In this document: one piece after another, positions 25,201 through 34,297 of the stretch
Numbering within the stretch: position 1 is the first letter of the stretch
Layout of the letters: each line of letters starts with the position of its first letter
Assembly: GCA_000470055.1 (NCBI GenBank)
Contig: HG326877.1
Coordinates: 546,735-610,734 of the forward strand
Length of the DNA: 64,000 nt
DNA from: Campylobacter coli 76339
GTDB taxonomy: Bacteria; Campylobacterota; Campylobacteria; Campylobacterales; Campylobacteraceae
Direction: 5' to 3'
The notes under the pieces: generated by a model
What the model was told of the DNA's origin: nothing
The model's input: the letters and a program-made list of their open reading frames with translations, nothing else
Databases searched by the model: none
Program-made: the position numbers and the translations under genes

Positions 25201-25658
25201 TAGATTTGATTAATGCCAATAAAGTCGAGAAAGATGAATTAAAACTTGAAGTTCTTAGACAAAATATAGACAAATTAACAACTGAAAGTGAAAGATTGAG
25301 TATAGAGATCGATGAAAAGCAAAATATTTTATCAAAGTGGCAAGATAAATCCAAAACAGATTCGAACGAGCATTTTGTAATTTTGGGCAAATTTAATTAT
25401 GATCCATTGATTAAGCCTGTTTTAAATGAGTTAAATACAGATAGTGGTGATGGTGTGAAAGATCCAGATTTAAAACCAGATCCAGAACTTCCTGAAGATA
25501 ATTTAAAATTTGAGCAAACTGCTGCATTGAATTTGATAAAGCAGGAGGAAGAGGAAGAAAAGGAAATAGGAGAGACAGATGGTAGGATTAGATCCATTAC
25601 TTGCATAGTAAGTGATAATTTTAAATCCATGAATCCTTGTGTAGTAGAGGGAATATAA
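22281..25658 (+). CDS. Two-partner-secretion exoprotein (TpsA, filamentous haemagglutinin-like)
   Basis: 1125-aa secreted protein. Signal peptide residues 1-26 (LLFSPSMA) are followed by a TPS domain: SGSININGNNMNIMGNGTNSV, then VFLINPNGVIITKTGTINANRF (the conserved NPNG at 109-112). Residues ~365-700 hold repeated GG(F/L)(I/A)G motifs of the GLUG type (examples VGGFAGVSEG, AGGFIGSAYG). Residues ~765-1060 are charged coiled-coil. The last 18 residues carry a Cys pair (C1108 and C1120), reminiscent of TpsA proteins held at the surface by a C-terminal disulphide loop. No FhaC-like TpsB gene is nearby. It is 22 bp after the 868-aa gene and probably in one operon with it. Likely an adhesin. Confidence 0.82.
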   Translation: MKTHKISNHIMLSGITVSLLFSPSMALPSGGKFTHGTSGSININGNNMNIMGNGTNSVIQWGGGFNIGKSEQVNFNGSNKNYLNIAHGANKSTIEGVLNASGNNVFLINPNGVIITKTGTINANRFVASTASMSDTDMKNFANGNLDYNTFSPVFKPNSGNVVNLGGEITAQSVTFQGNKVLSNAYSDFDQDTENHPKKISASEINLQGNEIYVDVSSINATTLNKINIKGSENNNFKGSMYLNAMGYYYNPYSYLVFDKYTDSNSNNNFKVYKYVGIGSDLDWWHFAKGWNENKEGFRSTAGEYRLTNDIDFKGDKGQNYASYCIDKLGCASMIVGYGTTFKDVSFDGQGFTLKNINTIVEVNDERKQYDVGIFGRVNNATIKNVNVDYKGGGVKVDFISNRYLTYIGGFIGKIENSLVENISLKNIKEITANNTFGVGGFAGVSEGNANFKNILLDGGNIMSINSIRSSVGGFISSASEGDNFENVYVHNINSIKSDSNNAGGFIGSISSSSYNWKIPVSFNKIYISNINSIESALYAGGFIGSAYGVKAENIKIENIKKISSRNSAGGFAGKVSPGEYNGISINNIGTIKSTKSGGFAGAMDTGSNENKKNATIKNVHIYDIERIEAVGYTKNTYSGGLIGEISSINAPTGESTNNTFENITIDKIGNFYTEGDSGFTYTGGLIGTIANNFNANYNFSNINLFFDSSMRVTGINYGVSKVIGKSTSSKLYFKNSNLYYIFNNFEGSRSENYTGLNLDQYVNSNEQTKYEDFLKKDGTTKPIVDSYQSNNIISPELPDIEKIKNEIAILDKEDLLEDVIQKEIIEDITKKYYFVDIKTLNDLLLVYSQLNSKSSKEERINFVQNHLLVSKNEQEAKEVVESLDFLLAYKTNGLENAEKNGILKDEEAKNTNRIIQDKVKKTLSYEQDLIVNFLQNEKTGLKWLVDYTNARLQELKNLQENLKEAVLNYNAYVDLINANKVEKDELKLEVLRQNIDKLTTESERLSIEIDEKQNILSKWQDKSKTDSNEHFVILGKFNYDPLIKPVLNELNTDSGDGVKDPDLKPDPELPEDNLKFEQTAALNLIKQEEEEEKEIGETDGRIRSITCIVSDNFKSMNPCVVEGI

Positions 25659-25677
25659 CTCTAGCAAGAAAAAAGCA

Positions 25678-25699
25678 ACACTAGGATTTATCCTAGTGT
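25678..25699 (+). terminator. Hairpin after the TpsA gene
   Basis: Perfect 10-bp inverted repeat ACACTAGGAT / ATCCTAGTGT with a 2-base centre, 20 bp after the stop. There is no strong T-run afterwards, so terminator function is probable rather than certain. Confidence 0.65.
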
Positions 25700-25914
25700 A
25701 TAGAGTGAACATGTTTATGGACTTTTGCATAAGGCCATTTTTTTGATCAGTTTATTGAGATAGTGGGTTATATTTTTAAAATATTTTTCTAAAAAACACA
25801 AAGTCTTATGCTTTTTAAGATAAAATAAATATAGATAAAAGTTTTTATTATTTTTTTATTTAATCTAGGATTTTAATATCGCAAAATATTCTTGTTTATT
25901 TCAAAAGGTAGTAA

Positions 25915-26815
25915 ATGGATCGTTCAAAATATTTATTTATCTTGCTTGTTATTGCTATGTTTTTATGGGGTTCTTCATGGCCAACATCTAAGATTTTGGC
26001 AAATTATACGGATACTTCTATTATTACCTTTTGGCGTTTTTTCTTTGTTGTATTGGGTTCATTTTTTGTTTTAAGCTTCTTAAAAATTCCTCTTAAAATC
26101 GAAAAAACTGCCTTAAAATGGGTATTGATAGCAGGAGTTTTAAACGGGCTTTATGCCTTTGTGTTTTTTATCGCTATAAAGCATGGCTTGGCGGGCAAAG
26201 GAGGGGTTTTAGTAACTACTATGATTCCTATATTTTCTTATTTGATATTTATGATAGCGATATTTTTTCAAAAAAATAAAAAATCAACTCACAAGATCAC
26301 AAAGAGTGAAATTCTAGGCTTATTTTTAGGTTTGATTTCAGGGCTTTGTTTGCTAAATTTAGGTTCTATGGAAGAGCTTTTGGGTAAGTTTAATGCTTTG
26401 TTTTTAAGCTGTGCTTTTATATGGGCTTTAATGGCTGTTTTTACCCATAAAGCAAAAGGAACTCATCCTTTGGCGATTAATTTTTATATCAATCTTATGT
26501 CGTTATTGATGTTTTCATGGGTATTGTTTGATTTTAAAAGTTATGAGATCTTTCAATTTGATTTTAAATTTTGGATCAATCTTTTTGTAGTGGCTTTTTT
26601 ATCTACGGTGGTAGGTACGAGTATATATTATTATGGAATTCATATTTTAGGAAGCGTAAAAGCAAATTCTTTTGTTTTGATCACTCCTGCAAGTGCTTTG
26701 ATTTGCTAGTTTTTTTATCTTAGATGAGGTGCCTACTGTACTTACTTTAATAGGCTGTGTTTTAGCGATTTTTGCTATATATTTTATCAATATTTATGGT
26801 AAGAATAAATCCTAG
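25915..26815 (+). pseudogene. EamA/DMT-family transporter, frameshifted near the 3' end
   Basis: Drug/metabolite transporter superfamily permease of ten helices. The open frame gives 264 aa ending LITPASALIC. After that stop (26707-26709) a +1 shifted frame continues ASFFILDEVPTVLTLIGCVLAIFAIYFINIYGKNKS and stops at 26813-26815, exactly the expected last EamA helix. One extra T in the TTTGATTTGC context at about 26696-26704 explains the break. Without it the protein would be about 299 aa. A sequencing error remains possible. AAAAGGTAG precedes the ATG at 25915. The substrate is unknown. Confidence 0.82.
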
Positions 26816-26832
26816 TTATAGCATAAATGAGT

Positions 26833-26861
26833 TTTCAAGCAAGGAAATTCCTTGCTTGAAA
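26833..26861. terminator. Bidirectional terminator between the EamA gene and tupA
   Basis: Perfect 12-bp inverted repeat (TTTCAAGCAAGG / CCTTGCTTGAAA) with a 5-base loop between convergent genes, ending one base before the tupA stop codon. Confidence 0.88.
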
Positions 26862-27671
26862 TTAATCTTTTCTTGTTTTTGCATCCACTATAAATAAAGG
26901 TTTATTAAGAAGTTTAAACTCACTGATAACATTTAAAGTTTTATCGCTTGTTACCCATTTGATAAATTTGCTAGCTTCTGTGTAATTTACATTTTTACAA
27001 TGTTTTGGGTTGGTAGCGATTATAGAGTAGAAATTTTTAAGATTGTCATCGCCTTCATTTACGATCACTAAATTAGGATTGCCTTTTTCATTGGCTTCGT
27101 ATTTGATATAGGTACCACGATCAGTCAAGATCACACCCTTTTTTTCTTCCGCGATTTTAATGCTTGCTAGCATTCCTTGTCCGCTTTGTTGATACCAGCT
27201 TTCTTTTTCAGGCACACCACCAAGATTTTTCCAAAGAGCTTTTTCTTTGTTGTCAGTACCTGATTTATCGCCTCTTGAGATGAAAGTGAGTTTTTCATTT
27301 TTGATAAGCTCTAAACTTTCTTTTAAAGTTTTATCTTTAAATTTAGAAGCTAAAGATTTATCCGCGATAATGATAAAATCATTATACATTACAGGTGTTC
27401 TATCTACACCAAAGCCTTTGTTTACAAAGTCTTTTTCTGCTTTTGGAGAGTGTACAAAAAGCACATCAGCATTACAATCTTCACCCATTTTTAAAGCCGC
27501 ACCCGTTCCTACTGCAACCCATTTTAAGGTATTGCCACTTTCTTTTTCATAGAGCGGTTTTAAAGCATCTAAAAGCCCTGTGTTGTCAGTACTTGTCGTA
27601 GTTGCCATTCTAAGCTCTGCTGCGCTTGCACTTAAAGCCAAGGCAAGAGCTAAAGAAATAATTTTTTTCAT
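26862..27671 (-). CDS. tupA: Tungstate-binding periplasmic protein TupA
   Basis: 269-aa solute-binding protein for the TupABC tungstate transporter. Signal peptide MKKIISLALALALSASA, then the family opening LRMATTTSTDNTGLLDALKPLYE. The later string FISRGDKSGTDNKEKALW is the oxyanion-site segment typical of TupA. I start at 27671, where AAGGAG precedes ATG, not at an in-frame ATG 42 bp upstream. Unusually, tupA is divergent from tupB-tupC, as in the C. jejuni reference (Cj1540). Established work in C. jejuni shows very high tungstate affinity. It would feed W to the formate dehydrogenase encoded at 45.4 kb. Confidence 0.94.
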   Translation of the reverse strand: MKKIISLALALALSASAAELRMATTTSTDNTGLLDALKPLYEKESGNTLKWVAVGTGAALKMGEDCNADVLFVHSPKAEKDFVNKGFGVDRTPVMYNDFIIIADKSLASKFKDKTLKESLELIKNEKLTFISRGDKSGTDNKEKALWKNLGGVPEKESWYQQSGQGMLASIKIAEEKKGVILTDRGTYIKYEANEKGNPNLVIVNEGDDNLKNFYSIIATNPKHCKNVNYTEASKFIKWVTSDKTLNVISEFKLLNKPLFIVDAKTRKD

Positions 27672-27753
27672 TTTTACTCCTTGGAAATTTTTGTATAAAA
27701 AATATTTTAACATAAATTATGCTAAAATTACTTATTTTATATAAGGAAACTTT

Positions 27754-28440
27754 TTGGATTATATTTTAGAAGGCTTTACTCAAGCTTTATTTTTACTTTT
27801 TAACGCTGATGAAAGCGTTATTTCTGCAATCAAAACAACACTTTTTAGCTCTAGTGTTTCTATCATTTTATCTTTGATTGTGGGGTTTCCTTTGGGTTTT
27901 GCTTTAGGTTTTTTTGAATTTAAAACGAAGCGTTTTATAAAACTTATAGTCGATACTAGTCTTTCTTTTCCTACAGTTGCAGTCGGACTTATACTCTATG
28001 CTTTGATTTCAAGTAGAGGTCCCTTGGGAGATTTGGGCTTGCTTTTTACTGTAAAAGCATTGATTTTAGGGCAATTTATTTTAGCGCTTCCTATCGTTAT
28101 CGCGCTTTTTTCCAATCTGATAGAAAATATGAATAAAAAGCATTTTTTACTTATCAAATCTTTACACTTAAGTCCTTTAAAGCTTGTGATGACTATCATT
28201 TATGAATTGCGCTTTGCTCTTGTAAGTGTTGTAGCCTTAGCTTATGGTAGGATAGTTGCTGAAGTAGGAGTAGCAATGATAGTGGGTGGAAATATCAAAT
28301 ACGACACAAGAACCATCACCACAGCTATTTCCCTTGAAACCAACAAAGGCGAATTTGCTAGTGGTATCGCTCTTGCTTTGGTGTTGATTTTCATCGCTTT
28401 TATTTTAAATTTTATTATACACAAACTCAAAAGATATTAG
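27754..28440 (+). CDS. tupB: Tungstate ABC transporter permease TupB
   Basis: 228-aa inner-membrane permease with about five helices. The permease EAA-type loop appears as ALVSVVALAYGRIVAEVGVAMIVGGN. The gene starts with TTG (27754) after AAGGAAAC, and is divergent from tupA with an 82-bp shared promoter. Its stop abuts the tupC start with no gap, so both are translated from one message. Confidence 0.93.
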   Translation: MDYILEGFTQALFLLFNADESVISAIKTTLFSSSVSIILSLIVGFPLGFALGFFEFKTKRFIKLIVDTSLSFPTVAVGLILYALISSRGPLGDLGLLFTVKALILGQFILALPIVIALFSNLIENMNKKHFLLIKSLHLSPLKLVMTIIYELRFALVSVVALAYGRIVAEVGVAMIVGGNIKYDTRTITTAISLETNKGEFASGIALALVLIFIAFILNFIIHKLKRY

Positions 28441-29436
28441 ATGATAGAACTTTGTAATTTTAAATTTAATTATGGACAAAAAAATATTTTAAATATCAAA
28501 CATTTATGCTTAGATACTGATAAAATCAGTGTTTTAATGGGTTCAAATGGAAGTGGGAAATCTACACTTTTAAGAGTGCTGAAATTTCTTGAAGGAGAAT
28601 TTGAAAATATCACTTATTTTGGAAATAAGCATTTAAATTCAGATGAAAAGCGCCAAATTTACTTATTATTTCCCGAGCCTATTTTTTTAAATCGCAGTGT
28701 AGAAAAAAATTTTTATTTTTTGTTAAAAACTTATAAATTAGACAGCCAAGAGATTAAAAAACGCCTTGAAGAGGTTTTAAATTTACTTGAAATTGATAGA
28801 AGTTTGTTAAAAAAATATCCTAGCGAGCTTTCATCTGGGCAAGGACAAAAGATAGCATTTGCTTTAGCTTTAAGCGTTAGAGCGAAGTATTATTTACTTG
28901 ATGAGCCGAGTGCTTTTTTGGATAAGGATACGATGATATTGTTTAAAAAAGCTATTTTATATATGCAAAAGACATATAAAAGTGGTTTTTTAATCGCTAG
29001 TCATGATAAAAATTTCTTAGATTCTTTGGCGCAAAAAAAATATTATTTGCACGCAGGAGAAATTTTAGAATTTGAAAATACAAATATTTTTGAATTAGAA
29101 AATAAAGGTGTGAATTTTAGTAATTTTGTAGATTTTAGTATGTGTAAAAACTATATCTGTAAAGATGAAATTCCAAACAAAATAGCTATCGATCCTTATA
29201 GAATTTCTTTTTTATATCCTGATGATTTTTCCAAACAAGCATTTGATTTTACACTTCAAAAATGTATCATTATAGCGCTTCGAACAAGAAAAGAATTTGT
29301 TTTTATCAGAGTAGAATGTGGGGGTAAAATTTTAGAATTTGCTCTAGAATTAAACCGGTTTAAGCAAGAAAAACTAAGCTTGTATCAAGAACTTTGCTTA
29401 GCTTTTAATGAAGAGGCTATTTGTTTCTTAAATTAA
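28441..29436 (+). CDS. tupC: Tungstate ABC transporter ATPase TupC
   Basis: 331-aa ATPase. Walker A is MGSNGSGKSTLL (about 33-44), the signature is LSSGQGQK, and Walker B is YYLLDEPSAFLD. The ~100-residue C-terminal extension (YRISFLYPDDFSKQAF onward) resembles an oxyanion-regulatory TOBE/Mop-like domain, which may sense tungstate or molybdate in the cytoplasm; that assignment is inference. It directly follows tupB. Confidence 0.93.
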   Translation: MIELCNFKFNYGQKNILNIKHLCLDTDKISVLMGSNGSGKSTLLRVLKFLEGEFENITYFGNKHLNSDEKRQIYLLFPEPIFLNRSVEKNFYFLLKTYKLDSQEIKKRLEEVLNLLEIDRSLLKKYPSELSSGQGQKIAFALALSVRAKYYLLDEPSAFLDKDTMILFKKAILYMQKTYKSGFLIASHDKNFLDSLAQKKYYLHAGEILEFENTNIFELENKGVNFSNFVDFSMCKNYICKDEIPNKIAIDPYRISFLYPDDFSKQAFDFTLQKCIIIALRTRKEFVFIRVECGGKILEFALELNRFKQEKLSLYQELCLAFNEEAICFLN

Positions 29437-29578
29437 CATAATTTAGAAATATATTCTTTAATTTATTACAAATATTCACATTTTTGTAACTTTCTTTGTT
29501 GATTATTTTTAAATTTGTATAAAACACAAAAAAAGTCTTATATAATGTTTATAAATAACTCAAACGAAGGAGGGCTTT

Positions 29579-31552
29579 ATGCGTTATCAAAATACTCAAG
29601 GACTTTTTAAACCCAATAAACAACTTTCTCGCAATGCAAGAATAAAAAATTTATGCGAATATTATGATTTATGTGATGAAGCAAGAGAAGATTTTGAGGG
29701 CTTTTGGAAAAGACATGCTCTTGAAAAAATTGATTGGTTTTCGCCTTTTTCTCGTGTTTTAAATGATGATAAGGCTCCATTTTATAAATGGTTTGAGGGT
29801 GGGACTTTAAATGTAAGCTATCAATGCTTAGATCGTCATATGAAGACAAGACGCAACAAGGCTGCTATTGTTTTTGAAGGAGAAATGGGTGATTATGAAG
29901 TTTATACTTATCGTAGATTGTTTCATGAAGTTTGTAAAGCAGCAAATTTACTTAAGCGCTTTGGTGTAAAAAAAGGCGATAGGGTCATAATTTATATGCC
30001 TATGATCCCAGAAACGGCTATTATCATGCTAGCTTGCGCAAGGATTGGAGCTATCCATAGTGTGGTATTTGGAGGCTTTTCGCCTGAAGCTTTAAGAGAT
30101 AGAATCATAGATGCAGGGGCTAAACTTGTAGTTACCGCCGATGGGGCTTTTCGTCGCGGCAAGCCTTATATGCTAAAACCTGCTGTTGACAAGGCTTTAA
30201 GCGAGGGTTGTGAAAGTGTAGAAAAAGTGCTTATAGTCATACGCAATAACGAACCTATAGAATACATAAAAGGAAGAGATTATGTCTATAATGAGTTAGT
30301 AAAAAATGAATCTTACAAATGTGCGCCTGAAATTATGGATAGTGAAGATTTGTTATTTTTACTTTACACTTCAGGTTCTACGGGTAAGCCAAAAGGAGTA
30401 ATGCATGCAAGTGCAGGCTATATACTTTGGGCGCAAATGACTATGGAATGGGTATTTGATATAAAAGATTATGATAATTATTGGTGCAGTGCGGATGTGG
30501 GTTGGATCACAGGGCATACTTATGTTATTTATGGGCCTTTAGCATGTGGGGCGACTACTATAATGCATGAAGGAACGCCTACTTATCCAAATTCAGGGCG
30601 TTGGTGGAGAATGATAGAAGAGTATCAAGTGAGTAAATTTTACACCTCGCCTACTGCTATAAGAATGCTTCACGCAGATGCTCCAGATGAGCCTAAAAAA
30701 TATGATTTAAATACTCTTGAAGTGCTTGGAACTGTTGGAGAACCTATCAATCCTAGTGCTTGGCAGTGGTTTTATGAAAATATAGGAAATTCAAAATGCT
30801 CCATTGTTGATACTTGGTGGCAAACTGAAACAGGTGGACATATGATAACACCTCTACCCGGAGCTACTCCTTTAAAACCAGGTTGCGCCACCTTGCCTTT
30901 GCCTGGAATTTTTGCTGAGATTATCGATGAGGAGGGCAATGTAAAAGATGTGACTGAAGATGGTTTGCTTTGTGTTACCAAACCTTGGCCTTCGATGATT
31001 CGTGGAATTTGGGGAGATGAAAAGCGTTATATAGAGAGCTATTTTTCACAAGCAAAGAAAGAAGGAAAGCCGGTTTATTTTAGCGGAGATGGAGCTTTTT
31101 ATGATGAGAATGGCTATATTACTATCACAGGAAGGACTGATGATGTAGTAAATGTTGCTGGGCACCGCATAGGAACAGCTGAAATAGAAAGCGCTATTGC
31201 CAAGCATCCAAGTGTGGCAGAATCAGCAGTTGTAAGTGTGCTTGATGCGATTAAGGGTGAGTCTTTATTTGCCTTTGTGGTTTTAAATCCAACTTCAAGT
31301 TGTGATTTAGGAGGAGCCATAGAAACCTTAAAAGAATTAAATGATATTTTAAGAGCAGAGATTGGACCTATAGCTAAGATCGAAAAAATTCTTTATACTA
31401 CAGGCTTACCTAAAACAAGAAGTGGTAAGATTATGAGAAGAATTTTAAGAACTATAGCAAGAGGTGAAGAAATAAAACAAGATATTTCAACTCTTGAGGA
31501 TTCAGGAGTGGTTCAAAGCATTATTGATGCAGCTAAAGTAGGAATTCAATAA
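29579..31552 (+). CDS. acs: Acetyl-CoA synthetase
   Basis: 657-aa AMP-forming ligase converting acetate, ATP and CoA to acetyl-CoA. Adenylate-forming motifs are present: [16 protein letters not shown] (P-loop), [11 protein letters not shown], and the C-terminal TRSGKIMRR with the Lys that is acetylated in regulated homologues. GAAGGAGG precedes the ATG, and TATAAT lies at 29541-29546. Single-gene unit with its own terminator. Allows acetate use after amino-acid depletion, as known for C. jejuni. Confidence 0.97.
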   Translation: MRYQNTQGLFKPNKQLSRNARIKNLCEYYDLCDEAREDFEGFWKRHALEKIDWFSPFSRVLNDDKAPFYKWFEGGTLNVSYQCLDRHMKTRRNKAAIVFEGEMGDYEVYTYRRLFHEVCKAANLLKRFGVKKGDRVIIYMPMIPETAIIMLACARIGAIHSVVFGGFSPEALRDRIIDAGAKLVVTADGAFRRGKPYMLKPAVDKALSEGCESVEKVLIVIRNNEPIEYIKGRDYVYNELVKNESYKCAPEIMDSEDLLFLLYTSGSTGKPKGVMHASAGYILWAQMTMEWVFDIKDYDNYWCSADVGWITGHTYVIYGPLACGATTIMHEGTPTYPNSGRWWRMIEEYQVSKFYTSPTAIRMLHADAPDEPKKYDLNTLEVLGTVGEPINPSAWQWFYENIGNSKCSIVDTWWQTETGGHMITPLPGATPLKPGCATLPLPGIFAEIIDEEGNVKDVTEDGLLCVTKPWPSMIRGIWGDEKRYIESYFSQAKKEGKPVYFSGDGAFYDENGYITITGRTDDVVNVAGHRIGTAEIESAIAKHPSVAESAVVSVLDAIKGESLFAFVVLNPTSSCDLGGAIETLKELNDILRAEIGPIAKIEKILYTTGLPKTRSGKIMRRILRTIARGEEIKQDISTLEDSGVVQSIIDAAKVGIQ

Positions 31553-31578
31553 GGCAAAAAATCCTTTGCCTTATTTTT
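31549..31578 (+). terminator. acs terminator
   Basis: Perfect 10-bp stem ATAAGGCAAA / TTTGCCTTAT overlapping the acs stop codon, followed by TTTTT. Confidence 0.88.
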
Positions 31579-31658
31579 CATCGATTGTTAAAATTAGCTT
31601 AATTTATTTAAAGATGGCGGTTTTTGGTTATAATACTAAAAACGAATAAAGGATATTT

Positions 31659-32483
31659 ATGCTTCAAACTTGTATTTTTCCTGCAGCAGGATATGGGACT
31701 AGATTTTTACCTGCAACTAAAACTTTACCTAAAGAGATGCTGCCTATACTTACTAAACCTTTGATTCATTATGGAGTAGATGAAGCTTTAGAAGCGGGTA
31801 TGGATAGCATGGGCTTTATTACAGGACGCGGGAAGAGAGCTTTGGAGGATTATTTTGATATTTCTTATGAACTTGAGCATCAAATTTCAGGCACAAATAA
31901 AGAGTATTTACTTAATGACATTCGCTCTTTAATCCATCGTTGTACTTTTACTTTTACAAGACAAAATGAAATGCGCGGACTTGGCGATGCAGTGTTAAAA
32001 GGTAAGCATCTAACAGATGATGAAGCCTTTGGTGTGATTTTGGCTGATGATTTATGTATCAACGAAGAGGGTGTGAATGTAATGGCACAAATGGTTAAAA
32101 TTTATGAAAAATATCGTTGCACCATTATAGCTGTTATGGAAGTTCCAAAAGAGCAGGTATCAAGCTACGGGGTAATTGCAGGAAATTTTGTAGAAGAAGA
32201 TTTAATCATGGTGAATTCAATGATAGAAAAACCATCCCCTCAAGAAGCTCCAAGTAATCTTGCCATCATAGGAAGATACATTTTAACTCCTGATATTTTT
32301 GGAATTTTAGAAAATACTAAAGCAGGAAAAAATGGAGAAATTCAACTCACAGATGCACTTTTAACCCAGGCAACTAATGGTATGATTTTAGCTTATAAAT
32401 TTAAAGGAAAACGCTTTGATTGTGGAAGTGTAGAGGGCTTTGTAGAAGCTACAAATTATTTCTATGAGAAAAGTAAATGCTAA
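31659..32483 (+). CDS. galU: UTP-glucose-1-phosphate uridylyltransferase
   Basis: 274-aa nucleotidyltransferase making UDP-glucose for surface glycans. The N-terminal AAGYGTRFLPATKTLPKEMLPI is the nucleotide-binding signature. ADDLCI, KPSPQEAPSNLAIIGRYIL and the late FKGKRFDCGSVEGFVEATN complete the GalU pattern. It overlaps pgi by 7 bp, linking UDP-glucose and hexose phosphate metabolism in one operon. Confidence 0.96.
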   Translation: MLQTCIFPAAGYGTRFLPATKTLPKEMLPILTKPLIHYGVDEALEAGMDSMGFITGRGKRALEDYFDISYELEHQISGTNKEYLLNDIRSLIHRCTFTFTRQNEMRGLGDAVLKGKHLTDDEAFGVILADDLCINEEGVNVMAQMVKIYEKYRCTIIAVMEVPKEQVSSYGVIAGNFVEEDLIMVNSMIEKPSPQEAPSNLAIIGRYILTPDIFGILENTKAGKNGEIQLTDALLTQATNGMILAYKFKGKRFDCGSVEGFVEATNYFYEKSKC

Positions 32484-33700
32484 ACAATACTCTTTTTTTT
32501 AAAAAAAGTGAAATTCACACTATAAGTTCTTATGCAAATCGTATTAATGATGAAGTAGAAAGTGGAGATGTAGGGTATTATCATCTTATTGATACAAGTT
32601 TAACTTTAATAGATGAAAGTTTAAATTTCATACAAGATAAGGAACATATAAAAAATATCGTTTTAGTGGGTATGGGTGGTTCAAGTTGTGGCGTTAAGGC
32701 TCTGCGCGATATGCTTTTTGATGAAAAAAGTAATCAAAGAGAACTTTTTATACTTGATAATACCAGCTCGCATTCTTTGAATAAGACTTTAGAAAAAATC
32801 AAGCTTGAAGAAAGTTTGTTTTTAATCATCAGTAAAACAGGTAGTACTATAGAAGTAATATCGCTTTTTAAGCTTCTTATCGAACATTTTAAGCTTGATA
32901 TGCAAGAGTTAAAAAAATACTTTGTTTTCATTACAGATAAGGATTCTAAACTACATAAAGAGGGTGAGAATTTAGGTATCAAATGCTTTTTTATCCCTGC
33001 AAATGTAGGGGGTCGTTTTAGCATACTTTCGGCTGTGGGTATAGTGCCGCTTTGTTTTTGTGGTTATAATGCTAAAGCTCTTTTAGAAGGAGCTAAAGCG
33101 TGTTTTGAAGATTTTTTCATACATAAAAAAGATGAAATTTTACAAAAGGCTTATCATTATTGTACGCATAAAAGTGCCAATATCAATGTACTTTTTTCTT
33201 ATAGTGATGCTTTTAAGGGTTTTAATGAATGGTATATTCAGCTCATTGCTGAAAGTTTGGGTAAAAAACAAGGTTATAAACGCATAGGCTTAACCCCTAT
33301 CGCTCTTATAGGAGCAAGGGATCAGCACAGCTTTTTACAACTCATCATGGATGGACCAAAAAATAAAACTGTTACTTTTTTAAAAATCAAAGATAGCCAA
33401 AAGGCTCCGGTTATACCTGATATCCATTTTAAATTTTTGGATGATTTGAGTAATAAAGTCAATTTACACGATCTTTTAAACGCTCAATGTGATGCGACAA
33501 TGCATGCTTTGATTGCTGAAAATTTAAGTGTCGATATGATAGAACTTGAAAAATTAGATGCATGGCATGCGGGATATTTGATGTATTATTATGAGCTTTT
33601 TACTTCAACTTGCGGGGTAATGTTAGGAATTAATACTTATGATCAGCCTGGAGTTGAGGTTGGGAAGTTGATTTTAAAAAATATTTTAAGATCGCAGTAA
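32477..33700 (+). CDS. pgi: Glucose-6-phosphate isomerase
   Basis: 407-aa isomerase interconverting glucose- and fructose-6-phosphate, shorter than the ~550-aa enterobacterial enzyme, as usual in Campylobacter. LVGMGGSSCGVKAL is the sugar-phosphate binding loop and LIISKTGSTIEVISLF the SIS-domain phosphate site. GRFSILSAVGIVPL is the family signature region. C. jejuni generally lacks a complete glycolysis, so the enzyme serves gluconeogenesis and glycan precursors. It overlaps galU. Confidence 0.95.
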   Translation: MLNNTLFFKKSEIHTISSYANRINDEVESGDVGYYHLIDTSLTLIDESLNFIQDKEHIKNIVLVGMGGSSCGVKALRDMLFDEKSNQRELFILDNTSSHSLNKTLEKIKLEESLFLIISKTGSTIEVISLFKLLIEHFKLDMQELKKYFVFITDKDSKLHKEGENLGIKCFFIPANVGGRFSILSAVGIVPLCFCGYNAKALLEGAKACFEDFFIHKKDEILQKAYHYCTHKSANINVLFSYSDAFKGFNEWYIQLIAESLGKKQGYKRIGLTPIALIGARDQHSFLQLIMDGPKNKTVTFLKIKDSQKAPVIPDIHFKFLDDLSNKVNLHDLLNAQCDATMHALIAENLSVDMIELEKLDAWHAGYLMYYYELFTSTCGVMLGINTYDQPGVEVGKLILKNILRSQ

Positions 33701-33761
33701 TTTTGTTAAAGAAAAAGAGTATAATAGAAATAAGTAAAATTAATAATAAAAATTTTTAATT

Positions 33762-33797
33762 AATAATAATTATTATTTAAGAATTTTATGTTATAAT
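33762..33797 (+). promoter_or_regulatory. dps promoter with AT palindrome
   Basis: A perfect 16-bp palindrome (AATAATAATTATTATT, 33762-33777) lies 15 bp before a TATAAT box (33792-33797). Position and sequence are compatible with a Fur- or PerR-type operator, but AT-only palindromes are common at this base composition. Confidence 0.45.
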
Positions 33798-33822
33798 TTT
33801 AAAAATTAAAAAAGGAGTTAAT

Positions 33823-34272
33823 ATGTCAGTAACAAAACAATTATTACAAATGCAAGCAGATGCTCATCATTTATGGGTTAAATTTCACAATTATCATTGG
33901 AATGTTAAGGGTTTACAGTTTTATTCAATTCATGAGCATACAGAAAAAGCTTATGAAGAAATGGCAGAACTTTTTGATGATTGTGCAGAAAGAGCTTTAC
34001 AACTTGGCGAAAAAGCTATCACTTGCCAAAAAACTTTAATGGAAAATGCAAAAAGTCCAAAAGTAGAAAAAGATTGTTTCACTCCAGTTGAAGTGATGGA
34101 GTTGATTAAAAAAGATTATGAATATCTTTTAGCAGAATTTAAAAAATTAAATGAAGAAGCTGAAAAAGCTAGCGATACTACCACAGCTGCTTTTGCTCAA
34201 GAAAATATAGCAAAATACGAAAAAAGCCTTTGGATGCTTTCTTCAGCTTTGCAAAATACTTGCCAAATGTAA
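33823..34272 (+). CDS. dps: Dps ferritin-like DNA/iron protection protein
   Basis: 149-aa protein forming a 12-mer that oxidises and stores iron and protects from peroxide. The ferroxidase segments are [16 protein letters not shown] and [23 protein letters not shown] (given in parts), with the conserved His and Asp/Glu ligands. AAAGGAG precedes the ATG. A monocistronic gene with a strong terminator. Corresponds to Cj1534c. Confidence 0.95.
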   Translation: MSVTKQLLQMQADAHHLWVKFHNYHWNVKGLQFYSIHEHTEKAYEEMAELFDDCAERALQLGEKAITCQKTLMENAKSPKVEKDCFTPVEVMELIKKDYEYLLAEFKKLNEEAEKASDTTTAAFAQENIAKYEKSLWMLSSALQNTCQM

Positions 34273-34276
34273 TTTC

Positions 34277-34297
34277 AAGGGGCTTTTTGCCCCTTTA
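34277..34297 (+). terminator. dps terminator
   Basis: GC-rich stem AAGGGGC / GCCCCTT with a TTTTT loop just after the dps stop, the clearest GC-rich hairpin in the window. Confidence 0.9.

Noticed and set aside
25678-25699. Insertion-sequence end or attachment site
   Set aside because: The perfect inverted repeat is a small hairpin just after a stop codon; no transposase or flanking duplication is present.
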